DNA of 64,000 nucleotides, from assembly GCF_039535475.1 (NCBI RefSeq), contig NZ_BAAAXG010000026.1, positions 4,025,501 through 4,089,500 on the forward strand, in the 5' to 3' direction. The notes under the pieces were generated by a model. It was not told the DNA's origin. It saw only the letters and a list, made by a program, of their open reading frames with translations, and made no database searches. Below are positions 1 to 8,691 of this stretch, piece by piece. Each line of letters starts with the position of its first letter. Positions within the stretch are counted from its first letter, which is position 1. This DNA comes from Streptomyces showdoensis. Lineage in GTDB: Bacteria; Actinomycetota; Actinomycetes; Streptomycetales; Streptomycetaceae. A program made the translations under genes and the position numbers.

Positions 1-930
1 CTGCTCTTCGTCTTCGGCCTCTCCTATGTGCTGGGTCTCCGCGAGCGCAAGCGCGTCGGCTACCTCAGCCTCGACGCGGTGCTGGTCCCGGAGGCCGAGA
101 CCGTCCTGGTCGGCGCCGGTGGCGGCGGCACCGCGTCCGGCGAGGGCGCCAAGGCCGGCGGGGGCGGCGAGTCCGGCCAGTCCGGCAAGGCCGGCAAGGG
201 TGTCCAGGGGGCCGGTTCCGGTGGCGGCCTCGTCGAGGGTGCCGGGGCGGATGGCGGCGAGGGTGGCGCCGCCGAGGCCGACGGCGGCTTCCAGGGGCTC
301 GACCCGAACCGCGCGACCCTGCGACCCAAGCTGTACTGGTTCAACGCCGGGCTCACCGTCGTCCTGCTCGCCGCGATGATCATGGAGCTGCTCCCGATCC
401 CGGTGCTCTTCCTGCTCGGCGCCGCGCTCGCGCTCACCGTGAACTACCCGAAGATGGCCGAGCAGAAGGCCCGTATCGCCGCCCACGCCGACAACGTCCT
501 CAACGTCTCCGGCATGGTCTTCGCCGCCGCCGTCTTCACCGGTGTGCTCACCGGCACCGGCATGGTCAAGCACATGGCCGACTGGCTGGTCGGCGCCATC
601 CCCGAGGGCATGGGGCCGCACATGGCGCTGGTCACCGGCGTGCTGAGCCTCCCGCTGACGTACTTCATGTCGAACGACGGCTTCTACTTCGGCGTCCTGC
701 CGGTGCTCGCCGAGGCCGGCGCCGCCCACGGCGTGTCCCCGCTGGAGATCGCCCGCGCCTCGCTGGTCGGCCAGGCGCTGCACATGTCGAGCCCCCTGGT
801 CCCGGCGGTGTACGTGCTGGTGGGCATGGCGAAGGTGGAGTTCGGCGACCACACCAGGTTCACGGTGAAGTGGGCGGCGCTGACCTCGCTGGTGGTCCTC
901 GCGGCCGGGATCCTCTTCGGGATCATCTAG
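1..930 (+). CDS. CitMHS family citrate/metal transporter, C-terminal part
   Basis: Partial gene: the reading frame is open from the first base and ends at a TAG at 928-930, leaving about 309 codons. The C-terminal half has several hydrophobic helices typical of the CitMHS family (secondary transporters for metal-citrate complexes), including YFMSNDGFYFGVLPVLAEAG and a segment near HMSSPLVPAVYVLVG. Between the first helix and this half lies a roughly 75-residue Gly/Ala-rich stretch (about 103-290), presumably the cytoplasmic loop joining the two halves. Family assignment rests on motif recognition. Metal and substrate specificity cannot be read from the sequence. The upstream part of the gene lies outside the window. 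Confidence 0.8.
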   Translation: MLFVFGLSYVLGLRERKRVGYLSLDAVLVPEAETVLVGAGGGGTASGEGAKAGGGGESGQSGKAGKGVQGAGSGGGLVEGAGADGGEGGAAEADGGFQGLDPNRATLRPKLYWFNAGLTVVLLAAMIMELLPIPVLFLLGAALALTVNYPKMAEQKARIAAHADNVLNVSGMVFAAAVFTGVLTGTGMVKHMADWLVGAIPEGMGPHMALVTGVLSLPLTYFMSNDGFYFGVLPVLAEAGAAHGVSPLEIARASLVGQALHMSSPLVPAVYVLVGMAKVEFGDHTRFTVKWAALTSLVVLAAGILFGII

Positions 931-1053
931 GCCCGGACGGGTGGAACTCGGAGGGTGGCACGGCACGGTGCCACCCTCCGTAGTCGTGCGATCACTAATA
1001 GTCGGATTATCGGTTCACCGAATCCGAGATCCGTACGACTGGAGGACACTCGC

Positions 1054-1783
1054 ATGACCGTTCCGGCTCTCCGCCCTCTGCTCTCCGCCGCCGTGGCCGG
1101 CCTCGCCGTGGGTGCCGTCACCCTGGCCGGTGCTCCCGCCGCGTTCGCGGCCCCCGGCGACGACGGCGACATCAAGGTCCACCGTGCCGGCACGGTCGAA
1201 CCCGACCAGAGCACCCACCCCCAGGTCTGCGAGTTCCACTTCGCCGCCTTCAACTTCAACGACCTCACCACGATCCACTGGGACATCTACAACCAGCCCC
1301 CCCGGCACCCCACCGGCCGTGCGGTCGGGCGACATCGCCCTCGACTCCTCCTTCAACGGCTACAGCCCCGACATGACGCTCCCCGACGGCATGTACAAGG
1401 TCGAGGTGACGTGGGTGGGCCAGTCGGGCGCCAAGAAGAGCAAGGTCTTCCGGGTCGACTGCGAGAACCCCACCAGCCCGCCGACCACGCCGCCGCCCAC
1501 CACCACGCCGCCCACCACGCCGCCTCCGACCAACGGCGGGTACAGCAACGGCGGCGGCAACGGCGGGTACAGCGACGGCGGCGGCAACGGCGGGTACGGC
1601 AACGGCCACCACAAGCCGCCGCACGGACCGGTCGGAGCGGGCGGCGGCGGGGCGGTCGACACCACCGCCTCCGATGACGGCTCCGCCTTCGGCGTCGGAG
1701 CGGCCGTCGCCGCCGGTCTCGCCGGCACCGCGGGCCTGATCCTCATCCGTCGTGCGCGCCGCCGCAACGATGGCGCCGCGTAG
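1054..1783 (+). pseudogene. Secreted C-terminally anchored surface protein, +1 frameshifted
   Basis: ATG at 1054 follows GGAGG at 1041-1045. The N-terminus is a Sec signal peptide ending near APAAFAAPGDDG. The frame then breaks at the seven-C run at 1296-1302: removing one C joins frame 1 to frame 2 and gives about 242 aa. After the break come a small folded segment (DMTLPDGMYKVEVTWVGQS), a Pro/Thr linker, NGGY/GGGNGGYS repeats, and a C-terminal hydrophobic helix with an RRARRR tail, as in surface-anchored proteins. No clear LPxTG or LAxTG is present. It overlaps the next gene, a sortase, so the two probably form a substrate-sortase pair. The frameshift is either a sequencing error or true inactivation. 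Confidence 0.72.
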
Positions 1784-2613
1784 GTCTCCCTCCCCGCGCA
1801 GGACGGTACCCACCGGCCGGGCTCCCTCCGCCTCACCGAACGAGCGGAGCCCGCGCCGGACCCACCCGCGCGGGCCTGCCTCGCGCAGACCCACCACCCG
1901 CCGTCAGCGCCGGCTCCGCAGGCTCGCGAGGACCGTCGCCGTGACCCTCACCCTGGTGATCGGCGGCGTCTGGTGGGCCCAGGACGGCGAGCCGGAGGGC
2001 CCGGCCCTCGCGGCCGGCCCCGCCGCGCACGGCGTGGCGGCGCCGGCCGCGGCACCGGGGGACCCCAAGCCCAAGAGCGCCCCGCGCCCCGCCCCCCGCC
2101 CCGTGGCCCGCGCCACGGCGAAGCCGCAGCCCCCACCCGCACCCCTCGGGCGATCCGCGCCCACGACCCTCGCCGTCCCCGCCATCACCATCGAGGCCCC
2201 CGTCATGAAGCTCGGCCTCGATGCCGCAGGCGCCCTCGGCACCCCGCCGGTCGACAACCCCAAGGTCGTCGGGTGGTACGCCGAGGGCCCGGCCCCCCGG
2301 CGAACGCGGCACCGCCGTCGTCGTCGGCCACCGCGACACCCGCACCGGACCGGCGATCTTCCTCAACCTCCACGTGCTCGCCCCCGGCAACACCGTCCGG
2401 ATCGCCCGCGCCGACGGCCGCGTCGCCGTCTTCACGGTCGACCGGGTCCGTACGTACGCCAAGTCCGCCTTCCCCGACAAGGAGGTGTACGGCAGTACGG
2501 GCCGCCCCGAGCTGCGTCTGCTCACCTGCGGCGGGGCCTTCGACCGCAAGGCGGGCTACGAGTCGAACATCGTGGTCTTCGCCCACCTCACGGGCGTGGA
2601 CCGGGAGATCTGA
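1770..2613 (+). pseudogene. Class F-like sortase, +1 frameshifted
   Basis: Starts at ATG 1770 (GTG 1752 is an alternative), overlapping the stop of the upstream surface protein. It has an Arg-rich N-terminus, one membrane helix ([15 protein letters not shown]), an Ala/Pro-rich linker and a sortase domain. The frame breaks in the six-C run near 2297-2302; deleting one C restores [19 protein letters not shown] and about 280 aa. The catalytic His (VGHRDT) and Cys (LLTCGGAFD) are both visible after repair. Sortases are membrane transpeptidases that cleave a sorting signal and attach the protein to the cell wall. Class F is assigned from the overall pattern. The natural substrate is probably the preceding gene, which is broken in the same way. 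Confidence 0.75.
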
Positions 2614-2699
2614 CCCCATCGGGGCCGCCCGCCGCGGCCCCCGACCCGCCCCGACCCGCCCCGGCGGGCCCTCGCCACCCGGCGCGCGCCCGCCGGATA

Positions 2700-3050
2700 C
2701 GGCTGTTCCGCCGCGTCCGCGTGGCGTGGCGAGAAATCGCCAACCCCCTTCCGTCCTCACGGGCCCGGCGCGGAAGATGGTCGTGGAGCCGGAAGGAGCC
2801 CGCGTCCGCCGCGTGGAGATCGTCCGGCACCAGCATCACGGGCCGCTCCTCAGCCGACTCGCCGAGCGGCCCCGCCCTCGCCCGGAACAGCCGGTCCCGC
2901 TCCTCCTCGGGGCCGTGCCCCGCCTCCGGGTGGACCAGGCCCAAGGACGGCAGCAGAGAAGCCGGTTCGGGATGCTCCGCTCCCGCGCGGGCCCGCTCCG
3001 CGGTCGGCCGGTCCGCCGACCAGCCGTCCAGGGCCTCGGCCAAGGGGCCG
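2700..3050 (-). pseudogene. Relic of a LuxR/AfsR-type regulator ATPase domain
   Basis: No intact gene fits 2614-3448, but the minus strand holds an open stretch whose translation resembles the Walker B region of large LuxR/AfsR-type ATPase regulators: [19 protein letters not shown] at about 2790-2850, preceded by [17 protein letters not shown] and followed by a possible remnant of the usual VGTYR strand. The core hydrophobic-DDLHxAD pattern is kept. No start, no Walker A and no C-terminal HTH are visible, so this looks like a decayed fragment. Chance coding in GC-rich DNA cannot be excluded. Confidence 0.35.
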
Positions 3051-3103
3051 CGCGCCGTGTGCCCTCCGCGCTGCGGCCCGCGCCCCACGTCACGGCGTCG
3101 CCG

Positions 3104-3240
3104 CGCGTCGCCGATCCCCACATCACCGCGTCGCCGATCCCCACAGTGCCGCACCGCCGCGCCCCGCAGCACCGCACCGTCGCGCCCCGCACCGTCGCGC
3201 CCCACAGCACCGCACCGTCGCGCCCCGCACCGCCCTGCGC
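3104..3240. repeat. Short degenerate direct repeats in non-coding DNA
   Basis: A 17-bp unit, cgcgtcgccgatcccca, occurs at 3104-3120 and 3127-3143. It is followed (3149-3240) by imperfect tandem copies built on gcaccgtcgcgccccgc. The block lies in the gene-free stretch upstream of the aldehyde dehydrogenase. No function is evident. Confidence 0.6.
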
Positions 3241-3377
3241 GGACCGGGCAAGGCGGAACCCCCCAGTTCGCGGGCGGCAGGCCTGTCCGGGGCGCCCGTG
3301 GACAGGGTGGGAAGCGGAACGCGAGGATCGGTGCGTACCGGAACACCGGCACCGGCGGGAAGGGACCTGGCGCCCGA

Positions 3378-3396
3378 AAACTAACAGCGCTAGTTT
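3378..3396. promoter_or_regulatory. Palindromic operator upstream of aldehyde dehydrogenase
   Basis: AAACTAACAGCGCTAGTTT has six-base arms AAACTA/TAGTTT and lies about 50 bp before the ATG at 3449. Its core fits AAnTAnCAnYGnTAnTT, the same pattern as the site at 8654-8670 in front of the acyl-CoA dehydrogenase. Dyad symmetry and position suggest a TetR-family binding site, most economically for the TetR encoded at 7943-8626. Confidence 0.55.
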
Positions 3397-3448
3397 GGGT
3401 GCCGGTCACGCGAGCAAGCGCGCGCCCCGAGGTGTGAGGAGACAGCGG

Positions 3449-4840
3449 ATGAAGGCCCACGACGCGATGTACATCGGCGGGGAGTGGCGCCCCGCCGCGT
3501 CCGCGGAGACGATCGCCGTGATCGACCCCGCCGACGAGCGGGTCATCGCCCACGTGCCGGCCGGCACCGCCGAGGACGTCGACGCCGCCGTCCGGGCCGC
3601 CCGCGCCGCCTTCCCCGGATGGGCCGCCACCCAGCCCGCCGAGCGGGCCGCCCGGATCGGCGCGCTGCGCGACGCGCTCGCCGCCCGCGCCGAGGAGATC
3701 GCCGCCACGGTCACCGCCGAGCTCGGCGCCCCGCCGCAGCTCGCCGCCGCCGTGCACGCCGGGCTGCCGATCGCCGTGGCCGGTTCGTACGCCGAACTCG
3801 CCGCCACCCACCCCTTCGAGGAGAAGGTCGGCAACTCCACCGTCTACTCCGAGCCGGTCGGCGTCGTCGCCGCGATCACCCCCTGGAACTATCCGCTCCA
3901 CCAGATAGTCGCCAAGGTCGCCCCGGCCCTCGCCGCGGGCTGCACCGTCGTCCTCAAGCCCGCCGAGGACACCCCGCTGACCGCCCAGCTCTTCGCCGAG
4001 GCCGTCCACGCCGCCGGGGTCCCGGCCGGTGTGTTCAACCTGGTCACGGGGCTCGGAACGGTCGCCGGCCAGGCGCTCGCCGAGCACCCCGGCGTGGACC
4101 TCGTCTCCTTCACCGGCTCCACCGCCGTCGGCCGGCGGATCGGCGCCCTCGCGGGCGGCGCGGTCAAGCGGGTCGCCCTCGAACTCGGCGGCAAGTCCGC
4201 CAACGTGATCCTGCCCGGTGCCGACCTCGCCAAGGCCGTCGCCGTCGGCGTCGCCAACGTCATGTCCAACTCCGGCCAGACCTGCAGCGCCTGGACCCGG
4301 ATGCTGGTCCCCGCCGAGCGGTACGAGGAGGCGGTCGCCCTCGCCGTCGAGGCCGTCGCCAAGTACGTCCCCGGCGAGCGGCTCGGCCCGCTCGTCAGCG
4401 CCCGGCAGCGCGACCGGGTGCGCGGCTACATCGAGAAGGGCGTCGCGGAGGGCGCCCGGCTCGTCGCGGGCGGACCCGAGGCCCCGCGCGAGACCGGCTA
4501 CTACGTCGCCCCGACCGTCTTCGCCGACGTCACCCCCGAGATGACCATCGCGCAGGAGGAGATCTTCGGCCCGGTCGTCTCGATCATCCGGTACGAGGAC
4601 GAGGCCGACGCGCTCGCCATCGCCAACGGCACCGTGTACGGGCTCGGCGGCGCCGTCTGGGGCGAGCCGGAGGAGGCCGTCGCCTTCGCCCGCCGCATGG
4701 AGACCGGCCAGGTCGACATCAACGGCGGCCGCTTCAACCCGCTGGCCCCCTTCGGCGGCTGGAAGCAGTCGGGCGTCGGCCGCGAGCTCGGCGCGCACGG
4801 CCTCGCCGAGTACCTCCAGACCAAGTCCCTGCAGTTCTGA
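3449..4840 (+). CDS. NAD(P)-dependent aldehyde dehydrogenase
   Basis: 463 aa; ATG chosen at 3449 after GAGGAGA at about 3436-3442. The long upstream extension of the frame is non-coding. Classic ALDH superfamily features: [18 protein letters not shown], coenzyme-fold [11 protein letters not shown], catalytic base in ELGGKSANV (Glu245), catalytic Cys in [12 protein letters not shown] (Cys279), and [10 protein letters not shown] near the C-terminus. It should oxidise an aldehyde to the acid using NAD(P). It is followed 28 bp later by a zinc alcohol dehydrogenase, and the pair could convert an alcohol through its aldehyde to an acid. A palindromic operator precedes it. The substrate is unknown. 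Confidence 0.93.
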   Translation: MKAHDAMYIGGEWRPAASAETIAVIDPADERVIAHVPAGTAEDVDAAVRAARAAFPGWAATQPAERAARIGALRDALAARAEEIAATVTAELGAPPQLAAAVHAGLPIAVAGSYAELAATHPFEEKVGNSTVYSEPVGVVAAITPWNYPLHQIVAKVAPALAAGCTVVLKPAEDTPLTAQLFAEAVHAAGVPAGVFNLVTGLGTVAGQALAEHPGVDLVSFTGSTAVGRRIGALAGGAVKRVALELGGKSANVILPGADLAKAVAVGVANVMSNSGQTCSAWTRMLVPAERYEEAVALAVEAVAKYVPGERLGPLVSARQRDRVRGYIEKGVAEGARLVAGGPEAPRETGYYVAPTVFADVTPEMTIAQEEIFGPVVSIIRYEDEADALAIANGTVYGLGGAVWGEPEEAVAFARRMETGQVDINGGRFNPLAPFGGWKQSGVGRELGAHGLAEYLQTKSLQF

Positions 4841-4868
4841 GCGCCGTACACACCCGAGGAGCCCACCC

Positions 4869-5948
4869 GTGATCCGCGCCGCAGTCCTGCCCGCCGTCGG
4901 CTCTCCCCTGGAGATCACCGGCATCGAACTGCCCGAGCCCGGCCCCGGCCAGGTCCGGGTCCGCCTCGCCGCCGCCGGGGTCTGCCACTCCGACCTGTCC
5001 CTGACCAACGGGACGATGCGGGTGCCCGTGCCCGCCGTCCTCGGACACGAGGGCGCCGGCACGGTCGTCTCCGTCGGCGAGGGCGTCACCCACGTCGCCC
5101 CCGGCGACGGTGTCGTCCTCAACTGGGCCCCGTCCTGCGGCGGCTGCCACCACTGCTCGATCGGCGAGGTCTGGCTCTGCGCGAACGCGCTGACCGGCGC
5201 CGCCGACGTGTACGCCCGCACCACGGACGGCACCGAGCTCCACCCCGGGCTCAACGTGGCGGCGTTCGCCGAGGAGACCGTCGTCGCCGCGAACTGCGTG
5301 CTGCCCGTCCCGGACGGCGTGCCGCTCACCGACGCCGCCCTGCTCGGCTGCGCGGTCCTCACCGGCTGGGGCGCGGTCCACCACTCCGCGCGGGTCCGGC
5401 GGGGCGAGTCCGTTGCGGTCTTCGGCGTCGGCGGCGTCGGCCTGGCCACCCTCCAGGCCGCCCGGATCGCCGGCGCCTCGACGATCGTCGCGGTGGACGT
5501 GTCCCCCGAGAAGGAGGCGCTGGCCCGGGCCGCCGGGGCCACCGAGTACCTCGTCGCCTCCGACACCACCGCCCGGGAGATCCGGAAGCTCACCGGCGGC
5601 CAGGGCGCCGACGTGTCCGTCGAGTGCGTCGGCCGCGCCACCACCATCCGTACCGCCTGGGACGCCACCCGGCGCGGCGGTCGCACCACCGTCGTCGGCA
5701 TCGGCGGCAAGGATCAGCAGGTCACCTTCAACGCCCTGGAGCTCTTCCACTGGGGCCGCACCCTGTCCGGCTGCGTCTACGGCAACTCCAACCCGGCCGA
5801 GGACCTCCCGGTCCTCGCCGAGCACATCCGCGCCGGCCGCCTCGACCTGAGCACCCTGGTCACCGAGCGCATCACCCTGGAGGGCATCCCGGGCGCCTTC
5901 GACAACATGCTCGCGGGCAAGGGCGGCCGGGCGCTGGTCGTCTTCTAG
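4869..5948 (+). CDS. Zinc-dependent alcohol dehydrogenase, MDR family
   Basis: 359 aa from GTG 4869, with GAGGAG at 4856-4861. Medium-chain dehydrogenase: catalytic zinc site around AAGVCHSD and [12 protein letters not shown], structural zinc Cys cluster [20 protein letters not shown], and Rossmann motif [10 protein letters not shown]. The conserved Cys residues of both zinc sites are present. It resembles class III-like or NDMA-dependent alcohol dehydrogenases by pattern, but the substrate cannot be fixed. It lies directly behind the aldehyde dehydrogenase and is probably cotranscribed and co-regulated with it. Confidence 0.92.
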   Translation: MIRAAVLPAVGSPLEITGIELPEPGPGQVRVRLAAAGVCHSDLSLTNGTMRVPVPAVLGHEGAGTVVSVGEGVTHVAPGDGVVLNWAPSCGGCHHCSIGEVWLCANALTGAADVYARTTDGTELHPGLNVAAFAEETVVAANCVLPVPDGVPLTDAALLGCAVLTGWGAVHHSARVRRGESVAVFGVGGVGLATLQAARIAGASTIVAVDVSPEKEALARAAGATEYLVASDTTAREIRKLTGGQGADVSVECVGRATTIRTAWDATRRGGRTTVVGIGGKDQQVTFNALELFHWGRTLSGCVYGNSNPAEDLPVLAEHIRAGRLDLSTLVTERITLEGIPGAFDNMLAGKGGRALVVF

Positions 5949-5967
5949 ATCCAGCCGCTCCCAGGTC

Positions 5968-6894
5968 CTAGGAGCGCACGGACCCGGCCGGGCCGTCCGC
6001 CGACCCGGCCGGGGCCGCCGCCGGCTTCGGCCGCGAACGGGATACCGCCACGCCCGCCAGGCACAGCGCGCCGCCGGCCAGGGTGAGCAGCCCCGGCAGC
6101 TCGCCCAGGAACACCCAGGCCAGCAGCACCACCAGCGCGGGCACGGCGTAGGTGGTCGCGCCCATCCGGCCGGCGGTCGTACGGGCCAGGGCGTAGGCCC
6201 AGGTCGTGAAGGCGAGGGCGGTCGGGAACACGCCGAGGTAGACCATGTTGAGGGTCGCCGACAGCGGGGCCCGGCCCGCCTCCTCGACCAGCCGCCCGGC
6301 GAACGGCAGGCAGGCCACCGCGCCCACCAGGCAGCCGAAGGTCGTCACCTGGAGCGCGCTGCCGTGCGCCAGCGCGGGCTTCTGGGCGACGACCCCACCG
6401 GCGTACGCGACCGCCGCGAGCAGGCACAGCACCACGCCCAGCACCGAGGCGTGGCCCTCCCCGGACATCGAGAGCCCGACGGCCACCGCGCCCGCGAAGG
6501 ACACCGCCATGCCGGCCAGCAGGCGGGGCGGCAGCGACTCCTTGAGGAAGCGCGCGCCGAGCAGGGCGATCAGGATCGGGCCGATGTTCACGACCATCGC
6601 CGCGGTGCCCGCGTCGACCTCCTGCTCGCCCCAGTTGAGCACCACCATGTACACCCCGAACCACAGCAGCCCGGACACCGCGATGCCCCGCCAGGCGGCC
6701 CGCGGCGGCAGCCCCTCGCGGCGGATCAGCAGGACCGCGACGAGGACCAGGGAACCGGCCAGGAGGCGGCCGAGGGCGAGCGCGCCGGGGGAGTAGGCGG
6801 CGCCCGCGCTGCGGATGGAGACGAAGGCGGAGGCCCACAGGACGACGGTGACACCGGCGGCGGCGAGCGCGAGACGTGAGGTTCGGTTCGGCAT
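5968..6894 (-). CDS. EamA/DMT family transporter
   Basis: 308 aa from ATG 6894 (an in-frame start at 6930 would add 12 polar residues). About ten hydrophobic helices in two EamA repeats (roughly residues 5-135 and 150-285), typical of drug/metabolite exporters. The C-terminal tail is Pro/Ala-rich and probably cytoplasmic. It lies about 100 bp downstream of the ArsR-type regulator gene on the same strand, which may control it. The substrate is unknown; members export amino acids, nucleotides or drugs. Its 3' end faces the alcohol dehydrogenase. Confidence 0.88.
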   Translation of the reverse strand: MPNRTSRLALAAAGVTVVLWASAFVSIRSAGAAYSPGALALGRLLAGSLVLVAVLLIRREGLPPRAAWRGIAVSGLLWFGVYMVVLNWGEQEVDAGTAAMVVNIGPILIALLGARFLKESLPPRLLAGMAVSFAGAVAVGLSMSGEGHASVLGVVLCLLAAVAYAGGVVAQKPALAHGSALQVTTFGCLVGAVACLPFAGRLVEEAGRAPLSATLNMVYLGVFPTALAFTTWAYALARTTAGRMGATTYAVPALVVLLAWVFLGELPGLLTLAGGALCLAGVAVSRSRPKPAAAPAGSADGPAGSVRS

Positions 6895-6994
6895 GGACCG
6901 ACCGTACGGCGCGGACCGTTCGGCGCTCACCGCAATATCGGGCGCGGCCGGGCGGGCCCGATGGGCGGGGTGTCCGCGGCGGGGCGTCCGCGGC

Positions 6995-7690
6995 TCAGCG
7001 CAGCGCGGCCGGGTCGATGCCGAGGCGCGCGTGGAGCTCCCGTTCCCCCGCGGCCGTCACCTTCACCGCCCGCTCCGATCCGATCCGTACGCACCACCCG
7101 GCGTCCAGCGCGTGCCGGCACAGCGCCGCCCCCGCGAGCCCGGCGAGGTGCTGCCGGCGCTCGGTCCAGTCGAGGCAGCCGCGCGCGACGGGCCGCCGCC
7201 CCTTCGGCACGAGCGTGATGCCGAGCCCCTCGAACCAGGCCAGGCCCGGGTCGGTGAGCGCGAACCCGGTGTCCTGGCGCAGCAGCCCGCGCGCCGTCAG
7301 GGCGTCGGTGACCGTGATGCCGAGCCGCCCGGCGAGGTGGTCGTAGCAGGTCCGGCCCCGGGCCATCGCCTGCCCCGCGCTCGCCGCCCGCAGACCGCGC
7401 GGCGCCTCGGGCACGTCCGGTTCGGAGCGGGCCGCCAGGTCCTCGACGAGGTGCGCGATGCCGGGGTCGGCGAGCCGCACGTACCGGTGCCGGCCCTGCC
7501 GCTCCTCGGCGAGCACGCCGCCGGCGACCAGCTTGCCCAGGTGCTCGCTGGCGGTCGAGGGCGCCACCCGCGCGTGGCGGGCCAGCTCACCGGCGGTCCA
7601 GGCCCGTCCGTCGAGCAGGGCGAGCAGGAAGGCGGCACGGGTCTCGTCGGCGAAGAGGGCGGCGAGCGAGGCGAGGTCTTTGGGGGCCAT
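6995..7690 (-). CDS. ArsR-type winged-helix transcriptional regulator
   Basis: 231 aa from ATG 7690. The N-terminal third is a winged HTH (LADETRAAFLLALLDGRAWT, then a recognition helix near RVAPSTASEHLGKLV), as in ArsR/SmtB and related repressors. The longer C-terminal part (about 100-231) has Cys and His residues, including GRTCYDHLAGRLG, that could sense a ligand, but no canonical metal site is recognisable. It lies upstream of the EamA transporter on the same strand, so a transporter-regulator unit is likely. Confidence 0.85.
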   Translation of the reverse strand: MAPKDLASLAALFADETRAAFLLALLDGRAWTAGELARHARVAPSTASEHLGKLVAGGVLAEERQGRHRYVRLADPGIAHLVEDLAARSEPDVPEAPRGLRAASAGQAMARGRTCYDHLAGRLGITVTDALTARGLLRQDTGFALTDPGLAWFEGLGITLVPKGRRPVARGCLDWTERRQHLAGLAGAALCRHALDAGWCVRIGSERAVKVTAAGERELHARLGIDPAALR

Positions 7691-7791
7691 GGCACCAGCA
7701 TGGCGCAGGCACGCTTCGGCGGCGGCCGAAACATCGAGGCAGGGGCGGCCGGGACGTCCCGACGTCAGGACGGCGCGTCGGGACGCGGGGC

Positions 7792-7940
7792 GGTCAGGCC
7801 GTCAGGACGGCGTCGGGATCCCGGACGGTCAGGCCGTCAGGACGGCGTCGGGATCCCGGACGGTCAGGCCGTCAGGGCGACGCAAGGCTCCCGGGCAGTC
7901 AGGCAGTCAGGCAGTCAGCCAGCCAGTCAGGCCGTCAGGC
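7792..7940. repeat. 35-bp tandem repeat with decaying GTCAGGC tract
   Basis: Two perfect 35-bp copies (7792-7826 and 7827-7861) and one diverged copy (7862-7896) are followed by a run of short gtcaggc-type units up to about 7940. The array fills the gap between the TetR stop and the ArsR start on the minus strand. There are no spacers of the kind seen in CRISPR. Replication slippage is the simplest origin. Confidence 0.8.
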
Positions 7941-7942
7941 GG

Positions 7943-8626
7943 TCAGGCCGTCGGCCCGTTCGGGCCGCCCGCCCCCTCCCGTCCGAACTGCGCGCACTGC
8001 GCGAACTGCGTCCCCAGCCCGTCGAGCAGCGCCCGCAGCCCCGTCTCGAAGGCGCCCTCGTCGACCTTCTCGCGCCGCTCCGCGAGGAGGTGGGCCTGGC
8101 CCAGGTGCGGGTAGTCGGCCGGGTCGTAGGCGGTCTCGTCGTCGACGAAGCCGCGGGCGAAGGAGCCGAGGGCGGAGCCGGTGACGAAGTAGCGCATGAG
8201 GGCGCCGATGTAGGTGGCCTGGGCCGGCGGCCAGCCCGCGCGGACCATCGCGCCGAAGACCGCGTCGGCGACCTTCAGCCCGGCCGGACGGCGGCCGGGG
8301 CCCTGGGCGAGGACCGGGACGATGTGCGGGTGGTCGGCGAGGGCGGCCCGGTAGGAGACCGCCCAGTCGTGGAGGGCGGTGCGCCAGTCGCGGGGGTCGC
8401 CGGGCGCGAACATCGACAGGTCGATCTTGGCGCTGACCGCGTCCGCGACCGCGTCCAGGATCTCGTCCTTGGTCCGGAAGTGGTTGTAGAGCGAGGGGCC
8501 GCTCACGCCGAGCTCGGCCGCGAGCCGCCTGGTGGAGAGGGCGGCGAGCCCCTCGGCGTCCACGAGCGCTCCCGCCGTCTCGACGATGCGGTCTCGGCTG
8601 AGGAGGGGCTTGCGCGGTCGGGCCAT
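7943..8626 (-). CDS. TetR/AcrR family transcriptional regulator
   Basis: 227 aa; ATG 8626 gives MARPRKPLLSRDRIVETAG, the usual TetR opening, so the in-frame start at 8650 is less likely. The HTH lies at about 20-65 (LSTRRLAAELGVSGPSLYNH then FRTKDEIL). The C-terminal ligand domain contains PHIVPVLAQGPGRRPAG. It is divergent from an acyl-CoA dehydrogenase with a 65-bp gap containing a 17-bp palindrome at 8654-8670. It probably represses itself and that gene, and possibly the aldehyde dehydrogenase operon, which has the same palindrome. The ligand is unknown; an acyl-CoA is plausible. Confidence 0.9.
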   Translation of the reverse strand: MARPRKPLLSRDRIVETAGALVDAEGLAALSTRRLAAELGVSGPSLYNHFRTKDEILDAVADAVSAKIDLSMFAPGDPRDWRTALHDWAVSYRAALADHPHIVPVLAQGPGRRPAGLKVADAVFGAMVRAGWPPAQATYIGALMRYFVTGSALGSFARGFVDDETAYDPADYPHLGQAHLLAERREKVDEGAFETGLRALLDGLGTQFAQCAQFGREGAGGPNGPTA

Positions 8627-8653
8627 GGCGCACATAGTAGGCCTGGCCATAAA

Positions 8654-8670
8654 AACTAGCAGTGGTAATT
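8654..8670. promoter_or_regulatory. 17-bp palindromic TetR-type operator
   Basis: AACTAGCAGTGGTAATT fits AAnTAnCAnTGnTAnTT with full dyad symmetry at the specified bases. It lies in the divergent promoter between the TetR (start 8626) and acyl-CoA dehydrogenase (start 8692) genes. The site at 3379-3395 matches this pattern with one change. Confidence 0.6.
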
Positions 8671-8691
8671 AAACGTGGATGGGGTGGCGCG

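Noticed and set aside
2588..5710. Very long minus-strand open frame opposite the aldehyde and alcohol dehydrogenases
   Set aside because: It is the antisense shadow of two well-supported genes in GC-rich DNA; apart from the short relic at 2700-3050 it has no recognisable domain.
7792..7940. Repeat array as a CRISPR
   Set aside because: Units abut directly without unique spacers and decay at one end; no cas genes are present.
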